DNA from: Phaeobacter sp. J2-8
Lineage (GTDB): Bacteria > Pseudomonadota > Alphaproteobacteria > Rhodobacterales > Rhodobacteraceae
Assembly: GCF_022867865.1 (NCBI RefSeq)
Contig: NZ_JALIEC010000003.1
Span: forward strand, 636,285 to 700,284
DNA: 64,000 nt
Direction of reading: 5' to 3'
This document shows, in pieces, positions 55,003-64,000 of the stretch. Below the pieces are notes generated by a model. The model was given only the letters and a program-made list of their open reading frames with translations, was not told the origin of the DNA and searched no databases. How positions within the stretch are numbered: the stretch's first letter is position 1; each line of letters starts with the position of its first letter. The position numbers and the translations under genes were made by a program.

Positions 55003-55725
55003 TCAGCGAAATTTGTCGGCCAGCTTTTGCAGGGCGGTGCGAGTGTCTTCGGGCGCCGACTCTGCGGCCCGCTCCTTCACCTTGGCAGGTGTCTTCGCGG
55101 GCGTTGTGGCGGCGGTTGCGGTGCGGTTGGCACTTCTGTTGGAACTGCGGGGCGGGGCCACTTGCAGTGCGATGGCGTTCAGAAACTTGCCGCTGTCGCC
55201 GGTCGCAAGGTCCGGTGCCCCCCGGCCAAGCCCATCCAGAAGCGGCACCAGCCAATCGTCATCGGCACGGGCAAAATCATGCAGCACATAGCCAGCCACC
55301 ATTTCCTTGCGTCCCGGGTGACCGATCCCCAGCCGCACGCGCTGGTATGCCTCGCCGATATGGCCGTGGATCGACCGCAGACCATTGTGCCCCGCATGGC
55401 CACCGCCCATCTTGACCCGCACCTTGCCGGGGGCGAGGTCCAGTTCATCATGGAACACCGTGATGTCGCCCGGCTCCAGTTTGTAAAACCGCATCGCCTC
55501 GCCAACTGCCTGACCAGAGCGGTTCATGAAGGTTTCCGGCTTCAACAACAGCACCTTGTCACTGCCCAGACGGCCCTCGGCGATCTGGCCCTGAAATTTC
55601 GCTTTCCAGGGGCCAAACCCGTGATCAGAGGCAATCCGGTCCAACGCCATAAAGCCGATGTTGTGCCGGTTGCCTGCATATTGCCCACCGGGATTGCCCA
55701 ATCCCACAAAGATCTGCATCGCCAT
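55003..55725 (-). CDS. pth: Peptidyl-tRNA hydrolase
   Basis: Releases tRNA from prematurely dropped peptidyl-tRNA. The 240-residue protein has IFVGLGNPGGQYAGNRHNIGF (in two parts), including the essential Asn and His (residues ~12-24), then TFMNRSGQAVGE near 65 and FHDELDLAPGKVRVKMGGGHAGHNGLRSI (in two parts, catalytic Asp) near 90-118. A C-terminal extension of ~50 residues rich in Ala, Arg, Lys and Thr goes beyond E. coli Pth and is usual in Rhodobacterales. Start alternatives MAMQ and MQ differ by two codons. Confidence 0.96.
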   Translation of the reverse strand: MAMQIFVGLGNPGGQYAGNRHNIGFMALDRIASDHGFGPWKAKFQGQIAEGRLGSDKVLLLKPETFMNRSGQAVGEAMRFYKLEPGDITVFHDELDLAPGKVRVKMGGGHAGHNGLRSIHGHIGEAYQRVRLGIGHPGRKEMVAGYVLHDFARADDDWLVPLLDGLGRGAPDLATGDSGKFLNAIALQVAPPRSSNRSANRTATAATTPAKTPAKVKERAAESAPEDTRTALQKLADKFR

Positions 55726-55778
55726 TGTCCTTTGTCCCTCGCCACAGCTTGCCCTGCCACAGCGCCCTGTTTCAACGC

Positions 55779-55810
55779 AAAAAGCCCCGAAGGTGCAACC
55801 CCGGGGCTTT
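55779..55810 (-). terminator. Intrinsic terminator between rplY and pth
   Basis: On the minus strand a 9-bp perfect stem (AAAGCCCCG/CGGGGCTTT) is followed by TT, making a TTTTT run after the stem. It lies after the rplY stop and before the pth start, so it may partly separate the two genes. Confidence 0.75.
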
Positions 55811-55870
55811 CAAAGATCATGTTGGCCAACCACTTTGACCACGGGTCAAAGAGATCGGCTTTGGGTGGGA

Positions 55871-56515
55871 TTAGTCTGCCGATTGCTCGGAAGCGGGCAC
55901 ATCACCTGCTTCGCCATCTTCGTCTTCGTCATCCGCAGATTTCAGACCCGAGGGGGCGGAAATGTTGCAGATCACGAAATCGCGGTCTGTCGTCGGCTTG
56001 GCGCCTTCGGGCAGGTTCACGTCCGAAATATGCACGATGTCGCCAATATCCAGGCCGCTCAGATCAACTGTGATCTGCTCGGGGATATCGCCGGCGGTCA
56101 CGATCAATTCGACCTCGGGGCGGACAACGGTCAGCACGCCACCTTTTTTCAGGCCGGGCGCGGTTTCTTCGTTGATGAAATCGACCGGAATGAAGAGGTT
56201 GATCTTGGTGGTGCGGCGCAGACGCATCAGGTCAAGGTGCGTCGGAAGGTCTTTGACCACGTCGCGTTGCACGTCGCGGCAAATCACCCGCACGTCTTCC
56301 TGGCCTTCAACCTTGAGGTTGAAGAGGGTCGACTTGAACCGGCCAGCGCGCAGTTTTGTCAGCAATACGTTGAACGGAATCTGGATCGGAAGCGGATCGT
56401 TGTCGCCGCCAAATACGATTCCTGGAACCATGCCGTCGCGGCGTGCCTGACGAGCGGCGCCCTTGCCTGTCCCCGTCCGTTCCAAAGCGTGAAGATCTGG
56501 GATCTCACCTGCCAT
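55871..56515 (-). CDS. rplY: 50S ribosomal protein L25/general stress protein Ctc
   Basis: 5S rRNA-binding ribosomal protein of the long Ctc type (214 residues, compared with ~95 for E. coli L25). The N-terminal L25 domain shows [23 protein letters not shown] (in two parts) near residues 15-38 and ends near 100. The C-terminal TL5-like domain continues through [20 protein letters not shown] (in-frame PVDF) and an acidic tail (DDEDEDGEA). I chose the ATG at 56515 ([12 protein letters not shown]); the longer frame reaches into the divergent MFS region. Gene order rplY-pth is highly conserved in bacteria. Confidence 0.96.
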   Translation of the reverse strand: MAGEIPDLHALERTGTGKGAARQARRDGMVPGIVFGGDNDPLPIQIPFNVLLTKLRAGRFKSTLFNLKVEGQEDVRVICRDVQRDVVKDLPTHLDLMRLRRTTKINLFIPVDFINEETAPGLKKGGVLTVVRPEVELIVTAGDIPEQITVDLSGLDIGDIVHISDVNLPEGAKPTTDRDFVICNISAPSGLKSADDEDEDGEAGDVPASEQSAD

Positions 56516-56722
56516 GTGTTTATCTCCTGGTTTAGGGCGGGGATCCTCCAAGGCTGTATCCCCGCGTGAAGACGCGCCTATAGACCGAAAAAGCCGGTAA
56601 TAAAAGTCATTTTTGCACCGCTCCCGGGGGATTGGGCCGGGTTTTTGCCGGGAAGAGGCCGGGAAGAGGCGGGGCAGAGTTTGGCGATTGCCAAACCTGT
56701 AGACCCATGGCACGGATTGGCC

Positions 56723-57886
56723 ATGATTTCACGCGACGATATTGCGGCCGCCCGCGCGCCTCTGGCCTGTTTCATGACGGTGGGTTTGGTGTTCGGTGCC
56801 TTTGCTGCGCAGGTGCCGGCCATCAAGGCGCGGATAGATGTCACCGATGGGATGTTTGGCATCTGTCTTTTGGTGGCGGCGTCAGGCTCGATCCTGGCGA
56901 TGTGGTTGGCGCCCCGGCTGGACATGCAGCTCGGGCGGCGGACGCTGGCCGCGCTGGGGCTGGTTGCGGGCTGTCTGGTGGTCTCTTTGGGGATCGCGAC
57001 AGGGCCCCTGGGCTTTGCTTTGGCGATGTTTTCCGTTGCAGCGGCAAGTGGGGCGCTGGATGTCATCATGAATGCCAGGGTGTCCGCCATTGAGGCCCGG
57101 CGCGGGCGACCGTTGATGAATTTCGCCCATGCAACCTTTTCCATGGCGTATGCGGTGGCGGCGTTGGTGTCGGGGGTGCTGCGCGAAGGGGGCTGGTCGC
57201 CGATCGCGGTTTTCGCGCTTTTGGCGGTCGTCAATCTGGGGTTGGTTCGGGTGGCCCTGGGCGACCGGGCTGCGCCGCTTGTCGAGGACAGTGACGAGGC
57301 CAGCCATCTGCCCGCAGCGCGCGGTTTGCTGCTGTTGGGCGGCTTGGTGATCCTTGTCGGCTTCATGGCGGAAAATGCCACCGAGGGGTGGTCGGCCCTG
57401 CATCTGGAGCGCACCCTGGGCGGCGGCGCGGCAGAGGGCGCATTGGGCCCGGCGATCCTGGGGGCGACCATGGCGTTGGGCCGTCTGGGCGGTCAGGCGA
57501 TGGTGTCGCGGTTCAGCGAGGTCGCGGTCATGGCAATCGCGGCTGCGGTTGCGGCGTTTGGTGCCTTTGTTGCCGGTTTCGCCAATGGTCTGACCATGGC
57601 CTATATCGGTTTTGCCACTTTGGGTGTCGGGGTGTCGGTGGTGGCGCCGATGGCATTTTCCCACGTCGGGCGGAATGTGCGGGACCGGGTGCGCACCGCC
57701 GCCATCGCGCGGATTTCCATGATTGGCTACACTGGTTTTTTCATCGGTCCACCGATCATGGGATTCGTGTCCGAGGCTTATGGCCTGCGCATATCCTTTG
57801 TCGCCATGGGCGGTGCGCTGTTGATTATCACATGCATTCTTGCGCCGCTTCTGGCCGCAGGTCAAAGGAGACGCCATGCTGGTTGA
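56723..57886 (+). CDS. MFS transporter (YbjJ-like)
   Basis: Major facilitator superfamily permease of 387 residues with about 12 hydrophobic segments. Features of the YbjJ-like branch are the N-terminal [40 protein letters not shown] (~32-51) and [21 protein letters not shown] (~115-135, in two parts). I chose the ATG at 56723 ([13 protein letters not shown]), since longer starts give a non-hydrophobic lead. The substrate is unknown. The GNAT gene overlaps its 3' end by 11 bp. Confidence 0.88.
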   Translation: MISRDDIAAARAPLACFMTVGLVFGAFAAQVPAIKARIDVTDGMFGICLLVAASGSILAMWLAPRLDMQLGRRTLAALGLVAGCLVVSLGIATGPLGFALAMFSVAAASGALDVIMNARVSAIEARRGRPLMNFAHATFSMAYAVAALVSGVLREGGWSPIAVFALLAVVNLGLVRVALGDRAAPLVEDSDEASHLPAARGLLLLGGLVILVGFMAENATEGWSALHLERTLGGGAAEGALGPAILGATMALGRLGGQAMVSRFSEVAVMAIAAAVAAFGAFVAGFANGLTMAYIGFATLGVGVSVVAPMAFSHVGRNVRDRVRTAAIARISMIGYTGFFIGPPIMGFVSEAYGLRISFVAMGGALLIITCILAPLLAAGQRRRHAG

Positions 57887-58493
57887 TGGATTTCATGATG
57901 TGCCAAAGGGCAAGGTCGCGGCGGTGGTCACCCATCTGGAGATGCGCAGCCCGCCGGTGCGGAAATCTGCGGCTCTGCCTGCGGGTCTGATGATTTCGCG
58001 TGTCACCGACCCCGACGTGACTTGGTATCGTGATCTGTTTTGCCGGGTGGGGGGGCAGGATTGGTTGTGGTTTTCGCGGTTGCGGCTGGACGATGCGGCC
58101 TTGAGCGCGGTGCTGGGCGATCCGGGGACCGAAGTGTTCACCGTTGATGTTGCGGGCCGGGCCGAGGGGCTGTTGGAGCTGGATTTTCGTGTCACAGGTG
58201 AATGTGAGCTGGCCTATTTCGGGCTGACCTCTGCCTTGATCGGGAAGGGGGCGGGACGGGCGCTGATGACGTTTGCGATCGAGCGCGCGTTTGGCCGCCC
58301 AATCGAGCGGTTCCACGTGCACACCTGCACGCTGGACAGCCCGCAGGCGCTGGGGTTTTACCGCCGCAGCGGATTTACCCCGATACGGCAACAGATCGAG
58401 ATTGCGGATGATCCGCGGCTGATCGGGGATCTGCCGCGGGATGCCGGACCGCATGTGCCGGTTTTCACTGACGAACCCGCCTTCGAAATCTGA
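57876..58493 (+). CDS. GNAT family N-acetyltransferase
   Basis: Acetyl-CoA-dependent N-acetyltransferase of 205 residues. The GNAT core is visible at GECELAYFGLTSALIGKGAGRALMTFAIERAF (read in parts; the acetyl-CoA loop IGKGAGRAL lies near residue 125) and VHTCTLDSPQALGFYRRSGF near 147-166. The start ATG at 57876 follows AAAGGAG, which lies inside the MFS gene, so the two are translationally linked. The substrate is unknown. The downstream lldD is convergent. Confidence 0.87.
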   Translation: MLVDGFHDVPKGKVAAVVTHLEMRSPPVRKSAALPAGLMISRVTDPDVTWYRDLFCRVGGQDWLWFSRLRLDDAALSAVLGDPGTEVFTVDVAGRAEGLLELDFRVTGECELAYFGLTSALIGKGAGRALMTFAIERAFGRPIERFHVHTCTLDSPQALGFYRRSGFTPIRQQIEIADDPRLIGDLPRDAGPHVPVFTDEPAFEI

Positions 58494-58512
58494 TCGGCGT
58501 TTGCGGATCGCG

Positions 58513-59698
58513 TCAGTTGCCGCTGCGCGCGCCCCGCTGCCAGCGGCCGCCAAAATCTTCGGGCACCAACAGGATATCGCGGTCCACATCCGCGATGTCG
58601 CGTTTGCCGCACAGCGCCATGGACACATCCATTTCGCGGTGGATCACCTCCAGCGCGCGGGTCACCCCGGCTTCGCCCATTGCGCCCAGACCATAGATAA
58701 AGGCGCGCCCGATATAGGTGCCTTTGGCCCCCATCGCCACGGCCTTGAGCACGTCCTGACCAGAGCGGATGCCGCTGTCGATATGGACCTCGATCTGATC
58801 GCCCACTGCGTCAAGAATTTCCGGCAGAACCCGGATAGATGACAGCGCACCGTCCAATTGTCGCCCGCCGTGGTTGGACACGATGATGGCATCCGCACCA
58901 ACCTTAAGCGCCATTTTGGCGTCTTCGGCGTCAAGGATCCCCTTCAGGATCACCTTGCCCCCCCACAGTTCCTTGAGCTTGGCGATCTTGTTCCAATCCA
59001 GCGAGGGATCAAAGTTTTCGGCCGTCCAGGCCATCAGCGAGGACGGGTCGGAAATGCCTTTGACATGGCCGACGATATTGCGGAACCCACGGCGTTTGGT
59101 TTGCAACATGCCCAAGCCCCAGCGCCAGCGCGTCGCCAGATCGGCGATCACTTTGGGGGTGAGTTTGGGCGGCGCGGACAGGCCGTTTTTCAGATCCTTG
59201 TGGCGTTGGCCCAGGATTTGCAGATCCAGTGTGATCACCAGGGCGGAACATTTCGCCGCGCGGGCGCGTTCGACCAAACGACGGACGTAATCCTCGTCCG
59301 TCATGGTGTAGAGCTGGAACCAGAAGGGTTTCGTGGTGTGTTCGGCCACATCCTCGATCGAACAGATCGACATGGTCGACAGGGTAAAGGGGACGCCGAA
59401 TTTCTCTGCCGCCTTGGCCGCGAGGATTTCGCCATCCGCATGTTGCATGCCCGTCATGCCCACCGGGGCCAGCGCCACGGGCATGGCCACGTCCTGGCCA
59501 ATCATCTGGGATTTTGTGGTGCGATTCGTCATGTCGACCGCAACGCGCTGGCGCAGGCGGATCTGGTCGAAATCGCTAACATTTTCCCGAAAGGTTTGCT
59601 CGGTCCAGCTGCCGGATTTCACAATAATCATAGAACATCTTGGGCGCACGCGCCCGATACAGGCGCTTCAGGTCTTCAATACAGGTGATCACTGCCAT
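58513..59698 (-). CDS. lldD: FMN-dependent alpha-hydroxy-acid dehydrogenase (L-lactate dehydrogenase LldD-like), frame broken once
   Basis: Flavoprotein that oxidises L-lactate or a related 2-hydroxy acid, ~394 residues after repair. The true start is the ATG at 59698 (MAVITCIEDLKRLYRARAPK, then MFYDYCE). One extra base in the TTT run at 59617-59619 (AAA on the coding strand) breaks the frame before SGSWTEQTFRENVSDF. FMN and substrate residues are present: VALAPVGMTGMQHADGE, PFWFQLYTMTDEDY, VITLDLQILGQRHKD and the catalytic-histidine motif VSNHGGRQLDG near residue 275. A TATTGGT/ACCAATA dyad upstream is a candidate operator. Lactate as substrate fits best but is not proven. Confidence 0.9.
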
Positions 59699-59724
59699 GC
59701 CGGGTCTTTCCTGGGAAATGTCGA

Positions 59725-59749
59725 TATTGGTCAGAAACTTTTACCAATA
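59725..59749. promoter_or_regulatory. Inverted repeat in the lldD / H-NOX intergenic region
   Basis: TATTGGT (59725-59731) and ACCAATA (59743-59749) form a perfect 7-bp dyad with an 11-bp spacer, 27 bp upstream of the lldD start. The TTGGT...ACCAA arms recall GntR/FadR-type (LldR, PdhR) sites, though the spacer is longer than usual. Confidence 0.45.
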
Positions 59750-59838
59750 CTGGAGTTTTAAGGCAAGAGGCCACAAACGATTTAAGCAGTGCTTTACCTA
59801 TCTGCGCTACCGTCGCCGCAATAGTACAGGAGACGCGT

Positions 59839-60387
59839 ATGAAGGGTATGGTTTTTACCGAGTTGATGGCCATGGCCGAACAGGCCATCGGTGAAGAAGC
59901 GGTTGACGACATCCTGGACACTTTGGAGTTGGAAAATGACGGCGCCTATAGCGCGGTCGGCAACTATCCTTGTTCGGAATTGATGCGGATCGTTGGCGCG
60001 ATCAGCGATCAGACGACAATCCCGGTGCCGGATCTGCAACGTCAGTTCGGCCGATGGATCCATAGCCGCTTTGTTGAATCCGATCCGGGGTTCTTCAAGG
60101 GCAAGGACAATGTCCTTGTCATGTTGGATGCGATCGAAAACGAGGTGCATGTGGAGGTGCGCAAACTCTATCCTGATGCGGAACTGCCGACCTTTGAAAC
60201 CGAATGGCAGGGCGACAAGGCGTTGAAAATGACCTATAGTTCCGACCGGCCCTTGGTGCCGTTCTGTCATGGCATGATCGAAGCCTGTGTTGCGCATTTT
60301 GGCGCGCCGGCGGAAATTTCCGTGTTGGACAATGCGGAGACCGGCAATGAAAATACCGCGCAATTTCTGATCCGATTGACGGGATAG
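59839..60387 (+). CDS. hnoX: H-NOX haem-binding nitric oxide sensor
   Basis: Haem NO/O2-binding domain protein of 182 residues (stand-alone bacterial H-NOX). The proximal haem histidine is most likely His104 in ENEVHVEVRKLYPDAELPTF, and the haem-propionate motif YxSxR is present as YSSDR (residues 133-137). No distal tyrosine is evident, which fits NO rather than O2 binding, but this is inference. The ATG follows AGGAGA. A hybrid histidine kinase gene lies 4 bp downstream, the usual partner whose autophosphorylation H-NOX controls. Confidence 0.94.
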   Translation: MKGMVFTELMAMAEQAIGEEAVDDILDTLELENDGAYSAVGNYPCSELMRIVGAISDQTTIPVPDLQRQFGRWIHSRFVESDPGFFKGKDNVLVMLDAIENEVHVEVRKLYPDAELPTFETEWQGDKALKMTYSSDRPLVPFCHGMIEACVAHFGAPAEISVLDNAETGNENTAQFLIRLTG

Positions 60388-60391
60388 CTGG

Positions 60392-61823
60392 ATGGATAGC
60401 GCCAGGCCAAAGACATGGCGATGGCACCGGTCCCCCCGCGGAAAACACCCCGACCAGCGGCAGCAGTCAGGGTGAGGGCCCTGTTTCGCGTCGCAGGTAT
60501 CTGCGCGAACGCAAAGCCCGCGAAGAAGCAGAACGCCTGTTGGATCACAAAAGCCGCGAGCTGTTCGAAGCCAATGAAGCGCTGAAATGTCAGGCCGCGA
60601 CCCTGGAAGATCAGGTGCGGTCGCGCACTGCGGATCTGACCGAGGCCAAGGCCGAGGCTGAACGCGCCAATGACGCAAAAACCGCGTTTCTGGCCATGAT
60701 CAGCCATGAAATCCGCACGCCGTTGAATGGTGTGCTGGGCATGGCCGAAGCTTTGGCCGACACGCAACTTGCCATGGCGCAGAAGGATATGCTGGATGTC
60801 ATGACATCCTCCGGCAATGCGCTGTTGTCGATTGTGAACGATATTCTGGACCTGTCCAAAATCGAGGCCGAGCAGTTGGAAATCGAGCGGGTTGGTTTTG
60901 ACCTGCATGATCTGTTGGAAACCGTTTACCGGCTTTACGCATTGAAGGCGCTGGAAAAGGGACTGTCGTTTGATCGCGACTTTGCGATTACCGGGCAATA
61001 TCGGGTGCTGTCGGATCCGACACGACTGCGTCAGGTGGTGTCGAACCTGGTATCAAATGCCATCAAATTCACCCAAAAGGGCGGGGTGACCCTGTCGGCC
61101 CGGGTTGAACCGGGGGAAAATGCGCATAGCGCGCAATTGGTGGTCGCAATCAGCGATACGGGGCCCGGTGTCCCGCCTGACAAACGCTCAAAGCTGTTCA
61201 AACCTTTTTCGCAGACCGATGCCTCTGTCACGCGACAGCATGGCGGCACCGGGCTTGGCCTTTGGATTTCGCGCAAGATTTGCCACCTTATGGGCGGCGA
61301 CCTGGAATTTGCAGCGCCCGACACAGGCGGGTCGGTGTTTACCGCCACTGTGGCGGTTGGCCTGCCAGAGGATTGTGAATTGCGCCGCAAACGCCCGGTG
61401 CTGGATGCCGAGGCCGTATTATACGCCCGGCCCTGGCAGGTGTTGGTGGCAGAGGACAACAAGACCAACCGGCTTGTTCTGCATCACCTTTTGAAACGCT
61501 ATCCGCTGGTCATTTCGATGGTTGATGATGGCGCACAGGCGGTGACCGCCTATCGCAGTGGCGCCTATGACATCGTGTTGATGGATGTGAACATGCCGGT
61601 CATGGGCGGGCTGGAGGCCGCGGCCGTGATACGCGCCTATGAGGATGAGGCCGGTCTGCCGCATTGCCCGGTGATCGCCCTGACCGCAAACGCCATGACC
61701 CACCAGGTCGAAGAATACCTGCGCCGGGGCATTGATGCCCATGTGGCCAAGCCGGTCAAACGGGACGTGCTGATCCGCCGCATGGCGGATCTTTTGGTCG
61801 AAGGGGTGCCCCCAAAGGAGTGA
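60392..61823 (+). CDS. Hybrid sensor histidine kinase, H-NOX partner; N-terminus probably frameshifted
   Basis: Predicted cytoplasmic hybrid kinase of ~477 residues. A coiled-coil lead (RERKAREEAERLLDHKSREL) joins the HisKA domain (FLAMISHEIRTPLNGVLGMAE, in two parts; phospho-His). The HATPase domain follows (N-box LVSNAIKFTQKGGV, G-boxes DTGPGVP and GGTGLGLWIS), then a C-terminal receiver (VLVAEDNKTNRLVL; phospho-Asp in YDIVLMDVNMPVMGG; late Lys in HVAKPVKRD). The open frame supported by homology extends upstream of 60540, and the ATG at 60392 reaches it only if one A is removed from AAA at 60409-60411; a start within the same frame is otherwise unclear. No membrane segments. The 4-bp gap after the H-NOX gene indicates a single NO-sensing operon. 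Confidence 0.85.
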
Positions 61824-61825
61824 GG

Positions 61826-62617
61826 TCAGGCGCTATGCGCGCCATCGGCCAGGGTTTTGACAAAGGCCAGCACGTCGGCTGTCGGTTCCCCGTCGCCCAA
61901 TCGTTTGACGATGGCAGAGCCGACCACACATCCATCGGCCACCCCGGCCACATCCGCCGCTTTTTCCGGTGTGTTGACGCCAAATCCGACAATCACAGGC
62001 AGATCCGTCCCGGCCTTGATCCGGGCCACTTCCGGGCCGACGTCGCCGGCCTGGGCTTCGGCCGATCCGGTGATTCCGGTGATCGACACGTAGTAAACAA
62101 ACCCGGATGTGTTCTGCAAAACCTTGGGCAGGCGTTTGGCGTCGGTGGTCGGGGTTGCCAGACGAATGAAATTCAATCCCGCGGCCTGCGCCGGCAGGCA
62201 GAGCTCTTCGTCTTCTTCCGGCGGCAGATCAACCACGATCAGACCGTCAATCCCCGCCGTCTTGGCCTGCGCCAGAAAGGTGTCGACCCCACGCGAATAG
62301 ATAGGGTTGTAATACCCCATCAGGACAATCGGCGTTTCATTGTCGGTTTCGCGGAATTTTGTCGCCAGTTCCAAAGTGCGGTCCAGGGTCATGCCGCTTT
62401 CCAGCGCCCGTTGCCCGGCCAGCTGGATCGTCGGGCCATCCGCCATCGGATCGGTAAATGGCAAGCCAAGTTCGATCACATCCACGCCTGCACCGGGCAG
62501 GCCGCGCACCAGCTCAAGCGAGCTGTCGAAATCTGGATCACCCGCCATGACATAAGCGACAAAGGCCTTACGGTTCTGTGCTTTGAGCGCGGCGAATTTG
62601 GCGTCGATACGGGTCAT
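61826..62617 (-). CDS. trpA: Tryptophan synthase alpha chain
   Basis: Alpha subunit of tryptophan synthase, cleaving indole-3-glycerol phosphate to indole and glyceraldehyde 3-phosphate. The 263-residue TIM barrel has the catalytic glutamate in [16 protein letters not shown] near residue 49 and the catalytic aspartate in [11 protein letters not shown] near 132. YNPIYSRG and the phosphate-binding [10 protein letters not shown] and [10 protein letters not shown] segments follow. The stop is 2 bp from the convergent kinase stop. No trpB or trpF is adjacent in the window. Confidence 0.97.
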   Translation of the reverse strand: MTRIDAKFAALKAQNRKAFVAYVMAGDPDFDSSLELVRGLPGAGVDVIELGLPFTDPMADGPTIQLAGQRALESGMTLDRTLELATKFRETDNETPIVLMGYYNPIYSRGVDTFLAQAKTAGIDGLIVVDLPPEEDEELCLPAQAAGLNFIRLATPTTDAKRLPKVLQNTSGFVYYVSITGITGSAEAQAGDVGPEVARIKAGTDLPVIVGFGVNTPEKAADVAGVADGCVVGSAIVKRLGDGEPTADVLAFVKTLADGAHSA

Positions 62618-62737
62618 GCGGCTGTCCTTCGGATATCTTTCCCTTCATGTGCCGAATTTGTGCGGTCTTGGCAATGGGGCAGGGGCGTCTCTGGCCCTTG
62701 TAGGGCGTCCTTGCGGCGAGGCCCGAAAGGATGTGAC

Positions 62738-62776
62738 ATGTGGCGACGACTTGCGCTTGTCTTCCGGCCCAAATAG
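62738..62776 (+). CDS. Candidate 12-residue peptide upstream of ychF
   Basis: A 13-codon frame encoding [12 protein letters not shown] is preceded by GAAAGGATGTGAC, a good ribosome-binding site at suitable spacing. It ends 68 bp before ychF. It is basic, with no known family. It could be a leader peptide or chance; conservation is needed to decide. Confidence 0.25.
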   Translation: MWRRLALVFRPK

Positions 62777-62844
62777 AAGCGCCGGGTGAAATTGCCTGCA
62801 AAACACGCGGAACATGCACCCGCACTGTCAAAGGATCATCGGTC

Positions 62845-63942
62845 ATGGGCTTCAAGATGGGGATTGTCGGTCTGCCAAATGTCGGCAAATCGACGCTTTT
62901 CAACGCGCTGACGCGCACCGCAGCGGCGCAGGCGGCGAATTTTCCATTCTGCACCATTGAACCCAATGTGGGTGAGGTCGCGGTGCCCGATCCGCGGCTC
63001 GACAAATTGGCGGCGATCGCCACGTCGAAACAGATCATTCCGGCGCGGATGACCTTTGTTGATATTGCCGGGCTGGTCAAAGGTGCGTCCAAGGGCGAGG
63101 GCCTCGGCAATCAGTTCCTTGCCAATATCCGCGAAGTGGATGCCATTGCCCATGTGCTGCGCTGTTTCGAAGACGGCGATGTCACCCATGTCGAAGGCCG
63201 GGTCGACCCCGTGGCCGATGCCGAGGTGATTGAAACGGAACTGATGCTGGCCGACATGGAAAGCATTGAAAAGCGGCGCGCTGGATTGGTGCGCAAGCTG
63301 AAAGGCAACGACAAGGAGGCCATCCAGCAGGATCGCCTGCTGGCGGCAGCCCAGGAGATGCTGGATCAGGGCAAACCCGCGCGTCAGGCCGACGTCGACG
63401 AAGAGGACGTCAAAGCCTGGAAAGGCCTGCAACTGCTGACCTCGAAAAAGATCCTTTACGTCTGTAATGTCGATAAGGCGAGCGCCGCCGAAGGCAATGA
63501 ATTTTCGGCCCGTGTCGCCGAAATGGCCGCGGCCGAGGGCGCAGGATCCGTGGTGATTTCCGCGCAGATCGAAGAGGAAATCAGCCAGCTCGACGATGAT
63601 GAGGCCGCGATGTTCCTGGACGAGATGGGCCTGGATGAGGCCGGTCTTTCCCGTTTGATCCGTGCAGGTTACGACCTCTTGCATCTGGAAACCTATTTCA
63701 CCGTCGGTCCCAAAGAGGCCCGCGCCTGGACAATCCGCGAAGGCACCAGCGCCCCGAAAGCCGCCAGCGTGATCCATGGCGATTTCGAAAAAGGGTTCAT
63801 TCGCGCAGAGACCATCGCCTATGACGATTATGTCGCCTGTGGCGGTGAAAACGGCGCCAAGGAAGCGGGCAAAATGCGCGCTGAAGGCAAATCCTATATC
63901 GTCAAGGATGGCGACGTAATGCACTTCCTGTTCAACACCTGA
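62845..63942 (+). CDS. ychF: Redox-regulated ATPase/GTPase YchF (Obg family)
   Basis: Universally conserved P-loop ATPase of the Obg family that binds ribosomes and acts in stress responses. The 365-residue protein starts [20 protein letters not shown] (P-loop GLPNVGKS, residues ~8-15). It has [20 protein letters not shown] (G3 and hydrophobic switch) near 72, and the altered nucleotide-specificity region YVCNVDKAS near 203 in place of the G-protein NKxD context, consistent with ATP use. A C-terminal TGS domain ([19 protein letters not shown], then [17 protein letters not shown]) completes it. I chose the ATG at 62845 with AAAGGA upstream; the longer frame from 62740 contains the tiny upstream peptide region in another phase. 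Confidence 0.97.
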   Translation: MGFKMGIVGLPNVGKSTLFNALTRTAAAQAANFPFCTIEPNVGEVAVPDPRLDKLAAIATSKQIIPARMTFVDIAGLVKGASKGEGLGNQFLANIREVDAIAHVLRCFEDGDVTHVEGRVDPVADAEVIETELMLADMESIEKRRAGLVRKLKGNDKEAIQQDRLLAAAQEMLDQGKPARQADVDEEDVKAWKGLQLLTSKKILYVCNVDKASAAEGNEFSARVAEMAAAEGAGSVVISAQIEEEISQLDDDEAAMFLDEMGLDEAGLSRLIRAGYDLLHLETYFTVGPKEARAWTIREGTSAPKAASVIHGDFEKGFIRAETIAYDDYVACGGENGAKEAGKMRAEGKSYIVKDGDVMHFLFNT

Positions 63943-64000
63943 GGTCTGCAAGGCCATAGCGTCATGCGTGGGCCCCGGTCCGCATGGCGATGATCACCTG

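Overview
The window looks like a chromosome segment of a marine alphaproteobacterium of the Rhodobacteraceae (Roseobacter group). The support is GC-rich coding sequence, a TRAP transporter, several roseobacter-typical families (DUF2237, DUF2927, DUF1992, a fused ATP-grasp/alpha-E protein), ClpS, a Pth with a basic tail, and three copies of a GC-hairpin plus GGATATTT intergenic element. I see no prophage, insertion sequence or CRISPR array. One tRNA gene (Gly, TCC) is present.

Layout. 1-7020: a catabolic locus with TRAP small and large permeases, a divergent LacI regulator, a perfect operator palindrome, then a small-molecule kinase, an enolase-like enzyme with altered active-site motifs, an FAH-family hydrolase and a short-chain dehydrogenase. 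7116-13853: three minus-strand genes (DUF2126 transglutaminase, permuted ATP-grasp fused to alpha-E, transglutaminase), a predicted peptide-ligase/peptidase system without an adjacent Anbu proteasome-like gene. 14339-23355: a BapA-like adhesin made of about eleven 98-residue Ig-like repeats, followed by its complete type I secretion apparatus. 23489-25330: PhnA-type protein, Dtd and a sugar kinase. 25517-32181: a minus-strand membrane-stress module (TerC, small membrane protein, XpaC, TelA, DUF2927 lipoprotein, SPFH-GYF protein, zinc-ribbon membrane protein). 32278-46126: mostly housekeeping genes (RluB, TadA, RluE-like synthase, AEC transporter, HemF, SDR, RsmC-like methyltransferase, ClpS, D-Ala-D-Ala carboxypeptidase, PyrD, 5'-nucleotidase, methyltransferase, SRAP protein). 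46293-54462: amylosucrase-like enzyme, tRNA-Gly, a secreted caspase-like protein, an ABC exporter and an acyl-CoA synthetase. 54611-63942: DUF2237, Pth, L25, MFS, GNAT, LldD, an H-NOX/hybrid histidine kinase pair, TrpA and YchF.

Sequence quality matters for reading this window. At least thirteen, probably fourteen, small indels break nine otherwise conserved genes, many of them in short homopolymers, while neighbouring genes are intact. I treat these as probable sequencing errors and give each gene its full reconstructed extent, but real decay of individual genes (the enolase-like and caspase-like genes above all) cannot be excluded from the sequence alone.

The most promising candidates for something undescribed are the kinase/enolase-like/FAH/SDR pathway and the GGATATTT element found at three convergent gene ends.
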